DNA from: Bradyrhizobium acaciae
Lineage (GTDB): Bacteria > Pseudomonadota > Alphaproteobacteria > Rhizobiales > Xanthobacteraceae
Length of the DNA: 32,403 bases
Direction of reading: 5' to 3'
NCBI RefSeq assembly: GCF_020889785.1
Contig: NZ_JACMYK010000080.1
Coordinates: forward strand, 1 to 32,403
The notes below the pieces were generated by a model. That model searched no databases, was not told the origin of the DNA, and saw nothing but the letters and a program-made list of their open reading frames with translations. Shown here in pieces: positions 9,001 to 14,746 of this stretch. The translations under genes were made by a program, and so were the position numbers. The first letter of the stretch is position 1; every line of letters begins with the position of its first letter.

Positions 9001-9841
9001 CTACACCCAGAAGGCGGTCGTCGGCGGCCACAAGGTCTACCTGCGCACCGGCGAATATGATGACGGCCGGCTCGGCGAGATCTTCATCGACATGCACAAG
9101 GAAGGCGCAGCGCTTCGCTCCTTCATCAACAATTTTGCGATCGCAGTGTCGCTCGGCCTGCAATACGGCGTGCCGCTGGAAGAGTATGTCGACGCCTTCA
9201 CCTTCACCCGCTTCGAGCCCGCGGGCCCGGTGCAGGGCAACGACTCCATCAAGTATGCGACCTCGATCCTCGACTATGTCTTCCGCGAGCTCGCGGTGAG
9301 CTACATGTCGCGGTTCGATCTCGCCCATGTCGATCCGAACGAAAGCGGCTTCGACGCGCTCGGCAAGGGCGTCGAGGAAGGCAAGGAGCCGGATGAGGCG
9401 CCCGCCCAGCACCAGGCCACCAAGTATTTGTCGAAGGGCCTGACCCGGTCGCGCACCGACAACCTCGTCGTCATGCGCGGCGGCTCGGCGGCGGTGAGCG
9501 GCAACGCCGACAACGCCCCCGCCGGCGGCAACCGCGTCACGGCGCTTAGCCCCCATGGCGCAACCGCCCGCGGCGTCTCCGACACCATCGAAGGCGCCGT
9601 CGCCCTGAAGCAGGAAGTCAGCCACGACCTCTCGCCCACCGAGAAGCTCGAGGCCCTGCAGACCTGGAGCAAGCCCGGGTCAGCCGCAGCCGCCGCCCCG
9701 TCCAAGGCGGAGCGTCGCGCCGAAGCCAAGGCCAAAGGCTACGAAGGCGAGATGTGCTCGGAGTGCGGCAACTTCACGCTGGTGCGGAATGGCACCTGCA
9801 TGAAGTGCGATACTTGCGGCAGCACGACGGGGTGTTCGTGA
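6062..9841 (+). CDS. nrdJ: Vitamin B12-dependent (class II) ribonucleotide reductase
   Basis: 1259 residues, the length of the large alphaproteobacterial NrdJ. It reduces ribonucleotides to deoxyribonucleotides using adenosylcobalamin to create a thiyl radical, so it needs no oxygen and no NrdB subunit. The catalytic set is intact: N474, C476 and E478 in NPCSEY (thiyl cysteine C476) and the redox pair C199 (HACFIQG) and C487, spaced 11 residues from C476 as in Thermotoga NrdJ. APTGTIGLVMDCDTTGIEP is a further family motif. A TSCPD-like region lies around 1000-1080, and the C-terminus carries a cysteine cluster (C1232, C1235, C1246, C1249, C1252, C1258), which probably binds zinc and relays reducing equivalents. 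The start ATG 6062 has only a weak ribosome-binding site. It is monocistronic, with terminator-like hairpins downstream. Confidence 0.97.
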   Translation: MRIERRNTTSGQSPYAGINFRLTTSEIRNPDGSVVFRAENVEVPEFWSQVASDVLAQKYFRKAGVAARLKKVEEETVPSWLWRSVPDTEALASLPENERIVGETSAKQVFDRLAGCWTYWGWKGGYFSTEEDALAFFDELRFQLAKQMVAPNSPQWFNTGLHWAYGVDGPGQGHYYVDWKTGKLTKSKSAYEHPQPHACFIQGVGDDLVNEGGIMDLWVREARLFKYGSGTGSNFSSLRGEGEKLSGGGRSSGLMSFLKIGDRAAGAIKSGGTTRRAAKMVVVDADHPDIETYIDWKVKEEQKVAALVTGSKINQKHLKAVMKACVNCEGSGDDCFDPEKNPALRREIKLARRNLVPDNYIKRVIQFAKQGYKEISFDIYDTDWDSEAYLTVSGQNSNNSVSLKDDFLRAVETDGDWNLVGRTTKKVTKTLKARDLWEKIGYAAWASADPGLHFNTTMNDWHTCKSSGDIRASNPCSEYMFLDDTACNLASANLLTFYSTTTKRFDIESYEHLCRLWTIVLEISVMMAQFPSKAIAELSYEFRTLGLGFANIGGLLMTMGLPYDSKEGRSLCGALTAVMTGISYKTSAEMAAELGTFPGYKKNAAHMLRVIRNHRRAAHGNATGYEALSVNPVPLDHASCPQADIVAHAKLAWDDALALGEVNGYRNAQVTVVAPTGTIGLVMDCDTTGIEPDFALVKFKKLAGGGYFKIINQAVPAALRALGYRESEIAEIEAYAVGHGSLSNAPGINASTLKAKGFTDEAIAKVEKALPTAFDIKFAFNKWTFGEDFIRDQLGIGAEAIAAPGFDLLQAIGFTKREIEAANVHICGAMTVEGAPHLKAEHYPVFDCANPCGKIGKRYLSVESHIRMMAASQPFISGAISKTINMPNDATVEDCKSAYLLSWKLALKANALYRDGSKLSQPLNSQLISDDEDEDDAVEALYEKPMAARAAQVSEKIVEKLVERIVVMREREKMPDRRKGYTQKAVVGGHKVYLRTGEYDDGRLGEIFIDMHKEGAALRSFINNFAIAVSLGLQYGVPLEEYVDAFTFTRFEPAGPVQGNDSIKYATSILDYVFRELAVSYMSRFDLAHVDPNESGFDALGKGVEEGKEPDEAPAQHQATKYLSKGLTRSRTDNLVVMRGGSAAVSGNADNAPAGGNRVTALSPHGATARGVSDTIEGAVALKQEVSHDLSPTEKLEALQTWSKPGSAAAAAPSKAERRAEAKAKGYEGEMCSECGNFTLVRNGTCMKCDTCGSTTGCS

Positions 9842-9890
9842 GGCGTATTGCTAGGCACACGACCACCGAAATCACTGCGGCGCCGACCAT

Positions 9891-9930
9891 AGTACGTCCC
9901 CTAATAGTACGTCCCCGACTTTCGTAGGGG
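9891..9930. repeat. Structured module copy 1: two 15-mers plus a short hairpin
   Basis: Two direct 15-base units beginning AGTACGTCCCC (9891-9905 and 9906-9920) run into a hairpin whose arms are 9913-9919 and 9924-9930 (seven pairs, one mismatch) around a TTTC loop, GAAA on the minus strand. Copy 2 at 10013-10052 has the same layout with different bases. A terminator-like hairpin follows each copy. Confidence 0.7.
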
Positions 9931-9943
9931 GTAAGTAGAAAAC

Positions 9944-9985
9944 AAAAAAATGGCTCGCCGCGAACAATCAGCAGCGAGCCATTTT
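9944..9985. terminator. Bidirectional terminator-like hairpin 1 after nrdJ
   Basis: A perfect 12-base-pair stem (9947-9958 with 9974-9985) with a 15-base loop, seven A before it and TTTT closing it. It can end nrdJ transcription on the plus strand; on the minus strand the T tract is seven long and so stronger. Confidence 0.7.
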
Positions 9986-10012
9986 GATTCAACCGGGTGC
10001 GGCGACGAGCAT

Positions 10013-10052
10013 AAAACGCCCCCTAATAAAACGCCCTCTACTTTTGTAGAGG
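10013..10052. repeat. Structured module copy 2: two 15-mers plus a short hairpin
   Basis: Two direct 15-base units beginning AAAACGCCC (10013-10027 and 10028-10042) run into a perfect seven-pair hairpin, CCTCTAC (10035-10041) with GTAGAGG (10046-10052), around a TTTT loop. Copy 1 begins 122 bases upstream. Where the two copies differ in the stem, most of the changes keep pairing. Confidence 0.7.
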
Positions 10053-10084
10053 AAAAAAAACCCCGCCCGAGACGGCGGGGTTTT
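10053..10084. terminator. Bidirectional terminator-like hairpin 2
   Basis: CCCCGCC (10061-10067) pairs with GGCGGGG (10074-10080). The stem is extended by A/T pairs to 11 base pairs, with eight A on the left and TTTT on the right. Read on the minus strand it is a classic terminator with eight T, yet no recognised minus-strand gene lies immediately upstream. Confidence 0.75.
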
Positions 10085-10201
10085 CATTTTGGCAGTGTGT
10101 CACGCTCTTTTCCCGGTCTTCACGTCGTAGATCAGCAGCTCTTCATTGTGTGCTAAAGGATTGCTAACCTCGATCATGCTGTAAGAACGAGCAGAGGATT
10201 C

Positions 10202-11062
10202 ATGCGTACCGGTACAACGGCAGTCGTGCTGTTTCTTGCCTTCTCTGCGTTCGCGCCGCCAGCGTATCCCGCGGAGCGCAAAATCGTCGCAACGTCACCC
10301 CTTCAGGTGATGACGCCGGGCCACCTGGACAAGGCGAATGGAATCGGACCGCGCTTCCAATTCGCCCAGCCCCCATCCGAATTGCCGGCGAAATGCGCCA
10401 CGTCGATCAGGCCTCACCTCAACGACGGGGGGTTTGTTGACTATCCTGGACTGCGTACGGCAGAGGAATTTCGCTCAAAGGCAGCCCGCGGCGTCCCCTT
10501 GAATGCCGACGACGCCGCGGGCGCAGCAGTCCACACAAACTATACATTGAGCGGCGAAGGGTCAGTGTCTCCTGCCCTCTGCTTCAACGCGAAGGCCGGC
10601 GCGGAGGCGCGGGGCTTCTGTACGGCAGTGATTTCTGGGAACGATTATACGGTCGTGTACAACTTCGACCCGGTTGCCTGCCAATACGACAATTTAGGCG
10701 TGGCAAGAGCTCTGGAAACCAGGCTCTCCGTCGGGAGCCTCCCGGTGCGCGAGCAGGAACCCGATTGCGCGGCTAAATTGGAAGAGTTCGTGACGGACAT
10801 CGACGAGGTCTTGTCGAAGAAGCCGCGCGATATTTTCGATGTCATGGACGTGCTGGATCGACACTTCCCGCTGCACGGCTGCACAGCCGAACGCGTTCCC
10901 TCGGTATTGGACAAATCCAGGTACTTCCGCTCCGTGGGCATGAATGGCCCAAAGATGCACGTATTCACTCTCGCTTCTCGCGAAGTGGTGGTGGGGTTTG
11001 GCCTCACCGATAGCGGGGATTCCGAGCTGCCCTACGCCAAGTGGACAGCGCCGTCTCTATAG
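10202..11062 (+). CDS. Exported cysteine-containing protein of unknown function
   Basis: 286 residues. A signal peptide covers about residues 1-24 (hydrophobic core AVVLFLAFSAFA, likely cleavage after PAYPA), so the product should be periplasmic or secreted. The mature part has six cysteines (65, 127, 140, 160, 189, 227), an even number that fits three disulfides, and no membrane segment. I recognise no domain. ATG 10202 is preceded by AGAGGA at 10193-10198. Codon choice looks less GC-biased at third positions than in its neighbours, which may mean recent acquisition; this is a visual impression only. It is flanked by repeats and terminators and appears monocistronic. Confidence 0.75.
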   Translation: MRTGTTAVVLFLAFSAFAPPAYPAERKIVATSPLQVMTPGHLDKANGIGPRFQFAQPPSELPAKCATSIRPHLNDGGFVDYPGLRTAEEFRSKAARGVPLNADDAAGAAVHTNYTLSGEGSVSPALCFNAKAGAEARGFCTAVISGNDYTVVYNFDPVACQYDNLGVARALETRLSVGSLPVREQEPDCAAKLEEFVTDIDEVLSKKPRDIFDVMDVLDRHFPLHGCTAERVPSVLDKSRYFRSVGMNGPKMHVFTLASREVVVGFGLTDSGDSELPYAKWTAPSL

Positions 11063-11137
11063 ACTCGTGGGGGCTGGCCGCTCCGTCACTCTGAACCGCG
11101 TCCGCGAGTTCATTGCGCCCTGTTACTGAGCTAATAA

Positions 11138-11294
11138 TCACTGAAAAGTAGCTGGCGCTTTATCGTCAGCGCTCTGAGGTTTGGACGCTACATCTAACAA
11201 CGCGCGTCAGTCTCTTCAGTGACTTGGAGCCGCAATAGAAGACCTTTTATGGTCGTCGCCGCAAGGGCGGCCTAACGGCCGCCCTTTTCTTTTT
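11138..11294 (+). ncRNA. Possible small RNA or structured 3' UTR ending in a strong terminator
   Basis: TCACTGAA (11138-11145) pairs with TTCAGTGA (11215-11222) and encloses a smaller pair GCGCT/AGCGC (11155-11159, 11168-11172). A perfect terminator hairpin follows (11265-11272 with 11277-11284, loop TAAC) and a T-rich tail runs to 11294. AATAAT at 11133-11138 could be a -10, but no good -35 is spaced to it. It could equally be the long 3' UTR of the exported-protein gene, which ends at 11062. Confidence 0.35.
11265..11294 (+). terminator. Rho-independent terminator
   Basis: Eight-base-pair stem GGGCGGCC / GGCCGCCC with a four-base loop, followed by TTTTCTTTTT. It is the first strong stop after the gene ending at 11062. 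Confidence 0.9.
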
Positions 11295-11309
11295 GACCCA
11301 GCAGCAAGC

Positions 11310-11391
11310 GTAGGGTGGATTAGCCGTAGGCGTAATCCGCCGCTTCACTAGCAGCAGTCGTGGCGGGTTACGCTTCGCTAACCCGCCCTAC
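11310..11391. repeat. GTAGGG-type interspersed repeat, copy A
   Basis: It begins GTAGGGTGGATTAG and ends AACCCGCCCTAC. Each half can form its own hairpin (GGATTA...TAATCC and GGCGGGTT...AACCCGCC), so it is a two-hairpin palindromic element. Related copies lie at 13293-13370, 14358-14435, 20580-20696 and 22619-22738. Confidence 0.85.
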
Positions 11392-11434
11392 TCGTTGCCC
11401 GCTTATCGAAGCGCTCGCCGCGCCACCGCAAACC

Positions 11435-11707
11435 TCACGCCGCTTTCGCGGTCTTGCCTTCCGCCGGCGCTGTCTCCATCGCGCGCATGTAGAGATCGAG
11501 CAGGCTTTCGCGCTCGTCGCGCTCGTCCTGGTCCTGCTTGCGCAGCTTGATGATCTCCTTGAGGATCTTCACGTCGAAGCCTTCGCCCTTGGCTTCCGAG
11601 AAGACTTCCTTCTTCTGCTCGCTCAGTTCCCCGATTTCAGTGTCAAGGTTCTCGATCCGCTCGACGAAAGAACGAATTTTTCCGCCGGGAATGGTGATGT
11701 CGGACAT
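11435..11707 (-). CDS. gapR: GapR-family nucleoid-associated DNA-binding protein (DUF2312)
   Basis: 90 residues or fewer, starting MSDITIPGGKIRSFVERIEN. The protein is a charged alpha-helical coiled coil (EIGELSEQKKEVFSEAKGEG, then ILKEIIKLRKQD) typical of DUF2312. In Caulobacter GapR is a small nucleoid protein that encircles overtwisted AT-rich DNA ahead of replication and transcription and is needed for normal growth. The frame continues upstream to 11770, but ATG 11707 has a near-perfect AGGAGG seven bases before it and matches the family start. It appears to be a single-gene unit. Confidence 0.93.
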   Translation of the reverse strand: MSDITIPGGKIRSFVERIENLDTEIGELSEQKKEVFSEAKGEGFDVKILKEIIKLRKQDQDERDERESLLDLYMRAMETAPAEGKTAKAA

Positions 11708-11816
11708 GGTGCCTCCTGCTGAATGAGGTCGTGAAAATGAGAGCAAAGAGATGACCAATGTCTTAACCACGCGCGATTGGTGCGGGCGTGTTCATAAATT
11801 GCGATCCATCCTCATC

Positions 11817-11938
11817 GTCGTCCCGGCGCAGGCCGGGACCCATAGCCACCGATGCTGCCTGTTACGTAACGCCGGAACGACGAGTCCCTTCAGCAACATC
11901 CGCCGCGGCGTATGGGTCCCGGCCTGCGCCGGGACGAC
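11817..11938. repeat. Perfect 28-bp inverted repeat pair (REP/BIME-like)
   Basis: The left arm 11817-11844 and the right arm 11911-11938 are exact reverse complements, separated by 66 bases. Each arm is itself a small palindrome (CCCGGC...GCCGGG), as in REP elements paired into a BIME-like unit. No transposase is nearby. The arms show no divergence, which suggests recent insertion or ongoing conversion. Confidence 0.85.
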
Positions 11939-12115
11939 GCGGGGGAAGAGTTGTGGATTCACTCCGATGTCATCGCCCGCACATCGAGCCGGGCGATGAC
12001 ACCGACGTTGCTGTTTGACAGGTGAGTCAGGCCGATCCGTTATCCCAGCGAGCATCGCACCACACAGCGAAGGTTGTGACGACTCGCAGGCATCATCGCA
12101 TCCGAAACAGATCAC

Positions 12116-13405
12116 TCAGGCATCACCCGCCACGCGCAACGTGATCCGCGTCAGCTCGGACGGCCGGCCGAGCCGCAGGGCAAAACCCGGCCATAGCGCG
12201 GTGCCGTTGTTGACGTAGAGCGTCATGCCGTCGACGTCGTAGCGGCCGGAGACGAAGCCGGCATTGGCGGGCGCGGCCAGGCGGTCGATGCCGATGATCA
12301 ATCCGCCATGGGTGTGCCCGGAGAGTTGCAGGGCGACGCCGTGCGCAGCGGAGTTGCGGGCGTCGCTTGGCTGGTGATCGAGCAGGATGACGGGCGCGTC
12401 CTTGGGGACGCCGTCGAGAACCGCGGCAAGGTCGCGGACCGGATGCTTCCTGCGGCGCGACGCGCGGTCGGTAATGCCCGCGATCACCAGGCGGCCGCCG
12501 CCGCGCTCGAGCGCGATGCGGCTGTTTTCGAGCGAGCGCAGGCCGAGCGTTTCGTAATGCGCCATCCAGGCGTCATAGCCGAAGATATATTCGTGATTGC
12601 CCGAGATCACGTAGACGCCGTCGGCGGCCATCAGGTCGCCCAACGGCGCGATGTCGTTGCGCCGCGCATCAATGGTGCCGTCGATCAGGTCGCCGGTGAT
12701 CGCGATCAGGTCCACAGCGAGCTTGTTCGAACGCGCGACGACCTCGCGTGCCCATGACGCCGGAAACAGCCGGCTGATGTGCAGATCGGTCAGGTGCAGG
12801 ATGGTGTAGCCGTCGAACGCGCGCGGCAGTCCGCGGATGGCGACTTCGACATCGTTCAGCGGCGGAATGCGCATCGCCTGATGGACGCCGATCGCGGCGG
12901 CTGCGGCGGCCAGCGCGGCCATGGCGTAGCGGACGCCGTCGGGCACGCCGACGAAGCCGCCATGGATCACCGCGGCGACAATCAGCCCGGCATCGAGCGC
13001 CAATTGCAGCAGCGCCAGCAGCATGACCGCACCGAACGCCCAGTTGAACAGCGCCACCACCGGCCGCGGAAACTCCGGCGAGAATACCGATCCCGACGAC
13101 AGCCTGTTCCAGCGGTGAAACTGCAAGGCGACCAGCACGAGCAGCGCTGCGACGATCTTTGCCGGGAGCGGCCAGTCGAGCGGCCAGATGAAGCGAGCCA
13201 GGATCAGGAGGCTGGTCAGGCCGAAGATGAGTTGGGGAATGGGTTCGCTCCGGATCGGATCGGTGGGGCTGCGCGGTCGGCGCCCAGCGAAGGTAGGGTG
13301 GTTCGGTCGCAGGCGTAAGCCGCTTGCATCCGCACATTTTCGGCAAGTCGCGCTTCGCTGAGACGCCCTGCGCGCGCGTAGCTGCTGTGGACGCCGCCGC
13401 AACAT
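12116..13405 (-). CDS. Membrane-anchored calcineurin-like metallophosphoesterase (start uncertain)
   Basis: About four hydrophobic segments precede a phosphoesterase domain with all metal-binding motifs: TDLHIS, ITGDLIDG, ISGNHEY, LLDHQPS and LSGHTHGG. This is the arrangement of YkuE/YaeI-type membrane phosphoesterases, probably acting on a lipid-linked or periplasmic phosphoester; the substrate is unknown. The start is a problem. Family-like sequence begins at IPQLIFGLTSLL (codon ATT at 13238-13240), but there is no ATG, GTG or TTG near it. The nearest ATG is 13405 (another at 13501), and the extra N-terminus from 13405 is Arg-rich and partly encoded by a degenerate interspersed repeat (13293-13370). 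The true product may start at ATT 13240 with 374 residues. Confidence 0.85.
   Translation of the reverse strand: MLRRRPQQLRARRASQRSATCRKCADASGLRLRPNHPTFAGRRPRSPTDPIRSEPIPQLIFGLTSLLILARFIWPLDWPLPAKIVAALLVLVALQFHRWNRLSSGSVFSPEFPRPVVALFNWAFGAVMLLALLQLALDAGLIVAAVIHGGFVGVPDGVRYAMAALAAAAAAIGVHQAMRIPPLNDVEVAIRGLPRAFDGYTILHLTDLHISRLFPASWAREVVARSNKLAVDLIAITGDLIDGTIDARRNDIAPLGDLMAADGVYVISGNHEYIFGYDAWMAHYETLGLRSLENSRIALERGGGRLVIAGITDRASRRRKHPVRDLAAVLDGVPKDAPVILLDHQPSDARNSAAHGVALQLSGHTHGGLIIGIDRLAAPANAGFVSGRYDVDGMTLYVNNGTALWPGFALRLGRPSELTRITLRVAGDA
13293..13370. repeat. GTAGGG-type repeat, degenerate copy B
   Basis: It begins GTAGGGTGGTTCGG, contains GGCGTAAGCCGC and CGCTTCGCTGAG, and ends near CGCCCTG, a diverged version of copies A and C. 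It lies in the 5' part of the metallophosphoesterase frame, where the translated sequence shows no family similarity. Confidence 0.6.
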
Positions 13406-13493
13406 CGCCCCGGCAAGGCTGAAGGCCGCGTTGAGGCCTTGGTGGCGGTCGACAGGCACCCTTCCCCTCAGCCGCACCTCTCCGAAATAGAAC

Positions 13494-13537
13494 TTGAACA
13501 TTGCTCATTTTCTTGATCTATTATTGAACATTGTTCA
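13494..13537 (+). promoter_or_regulatory. Promoter with paired 13-bp operator-like palindromes
   Basis: TGAACATTGTTCA (13525-13537) is a palindrome around one central base, and a near copy TGAACATTGCTCA lies at 13495-13507. They are 30 bases apart centre to centre, about three helical turns. A promoter candidate overlaps them: TTGAAC at 13494-13499, then TCTATT at 13517-13522 (17-base spacer) or TATTAT at 13519-13524. One palindrome covers the -35 and the other the start region, as expected for a repressor. It sits between divergent genes; the regulator is not in the window. Confidence 0.55.
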
Positions 13538-13555
13538 TTTTCATTGGAGCCGGCG

Positions 13556-14371
13556 ATGCAGACGACCTTCCGGATGGACGGATCGACCGGGTCCGGTCGA
13601 CCCGTGAAACCGTGGATGAAGTACACCCCGGCGGTCATCACGATCGGCATCATTGCGGCGTTCGCGGTGCACGGGCGCATCGCGCAGCCGGCCAACTACA
13701 ACGATTTCGCCGACCACTCGGCGCTGTCAGGCATTCCCCACGCCGCCGACGTCCTGTCCAACACCGGCTTCGCGCTGGTCGCGATCTGGGGCTGGCTCAC
13801 CCTCCGCCCCCGGCGCAACAGCGATCAACTCCGCGCCGGATGGCCCGGCTATCGCATGTTCCTGATCGGCCTGTTCCTGACCGCGTTCGGGTCCGCCACC
13901 TTTCACCTCGCCCCCGGCAATGGCCGTCTGACCTGGGACATGCTGCCGATCGCGCTGGCCGGCGCGGGCTTGCTGGTCGGCGTCCGCGGCGACACCCAGC
14001 CGGGATCGAAGACCAACATCGAAGCGATCGCCCTTGCGCTATTCGCCGCAGCCGGCGTCGCGTGGTGGGTTTTTACCGACCGGCACGGTGCGGGCGACCT
14101 GCGGCCGTATCTGTTGCTACAGGTGCTGCCGCTGATCCTGATCCCGCTCTGGCAGTCGATCTATCGCGCCCCGCGCACCGACCGCGTCGCGTTTGCCGCC
14201 GCGATGGGGCTGTACGTCGTGGCCAAGGCCAGTGAGGTGCTCGACCATCAGATCGCCAACACGCTCGGCTTCGTCAGCGGACACACCCTGAAGCATCTGC
14301 TCGCAACGGCAGCCACGGCAGCGGTGGTCTGGGGCCTGACGCGACGGTTCTCGAACCGTAGGGCGGATTAG
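13556..14371 (+). CDS. Ceramidase-like integral membrane hydrolase (CREST superfamily)
   Basis: 271 residues with about seven membrane segments. The conserved CREST pattern is present: S113 and H117 in FGSATFHLAP, D128 in LTWDML, and H243/H247 in SGHTLKHLLA. In alkaline ceramidases these residues bind the catalytic zinc, so a membrane amidase or lipid hydrolase is likely; the substrate is unknown. A TTG at 13544 is in frame, but GGAG at 13546-13549 is correctly spaced for ATG 13556, which is therefore preferred. The last residues RRAD and the TAG stop are encoded by an interspersed repeat (from 14358), so the C-terminus appears rewritten by repeat insertion. Probably controlled by the palindromes at 13495-13537. 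Confidence 0.8.
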   Translation: MQTTFRMDGSTGSGRPVKPWMKYTPAVITIGIIAAFAVHGRIAQPANYNDFADHSALSGIPHAADVLSNTGFALVAIWGWLTLRPRRNSDQLRAGWPGYRMFLIGLFLTAFGSATFHLAPGNGRLTWDMLPIALAGAGLLVGVRGDTQPGSKTNIEAIALALFAAAGVAWWVFTDRHGAGDLRPYLLLQVLPLILIPLWQSIYRAPRTDRVAFAAAMGLYVVAKASEVLDHQIANTLGFVSGHTLKHLLATAATAAVVWGLTRRFSNRRAD

Positions 14372-14435
14372 CCAAAGGCGTAATCCGCCGTTCCTCGTCC
14401 GGATCGGCGGGTTACGCTTCGCTAACCCGCCCTAT
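14358..14435. repeat. GTAGGG-type interspersed repeat, copy C
   Basis: It begins GTAGGGCGGATTAG and ends AACCCGCCCTAT, with the two-hairpin layout of copy A. The first 14 bases encode the final residues and stop codon of the ceramidase-like gene. Confidence 0.88.
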
Positions 14436-14746
14436 CTCTGCTATCGCGTAGCGGCGCGCGGTTTCACAATTTCGGAATAATGGAAAAATACCGCTGAGTT
14501 GCCCGACGCGTCAAGTCGCTTTTTCCGGGTCTCAGCAGCGCCCGGCTCCTTTGCATGGGGTTGTTTTCGATATTTTCGGACTCGCAGCCCTGCTTCATCG
14601 GTTCGGCGCGTTCCCGCGGGCGGCGGATTGACCCACACGGCCGCCGTATCCATATGCATCTGCATGAACCGGCCGCCCGCCGTTTCGCACCCACCTGGAC
14701 ACAGCCAAATACCACCGGCTCCCGTCCCTAACGCTCCGGAGCTCCC
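14436..14746. other. Gene-free stretch before the luciferase-like gene
   Basis: No credible coding frame. It is less GC-rich at 14461-14580 (for example CAATTTCGGAATAATGG and GTTGTTTTCGATATTTTCGG). From memory, parts of it resemble a dispersed Bradyrhizobium intergenic sequence, which I cannot verify. The promoter of the gene at 14747 must lie here, but I see no clear -35/-10 pair. Confidence 0.4.

Noticed and set aside
6134..9625. Very long open frames antisense to nrdJ (714 and 435 codons)
   Set aside because: They are by-products of high GC and G/C-ending codons on the sense strand; their products are low-complexity (His/Val/Gly/Asp/Arg-rich) with no domain, and the sense gene is unmistakable.
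9891..10052. CRISPR-like repeat array
   Set aside because: The 15-base units are directly adjacent in pairs, with no unique spacers of regular length and no cas gene.
11310..11391. Insertion sequence ends
   Set aside because: The GTAGGG-type elements are about 80-120 bp, have no transposase and no target-site duplication that I can see; they are better described as palindromic interspersed repeats.
13495..13537. LexA (SOS) boxes
   Set aside because: The alphaproteobacterial LexA site is GAAC-N7-GTTC; here the half-sites GAAC and GTTC are separated by only three bases.
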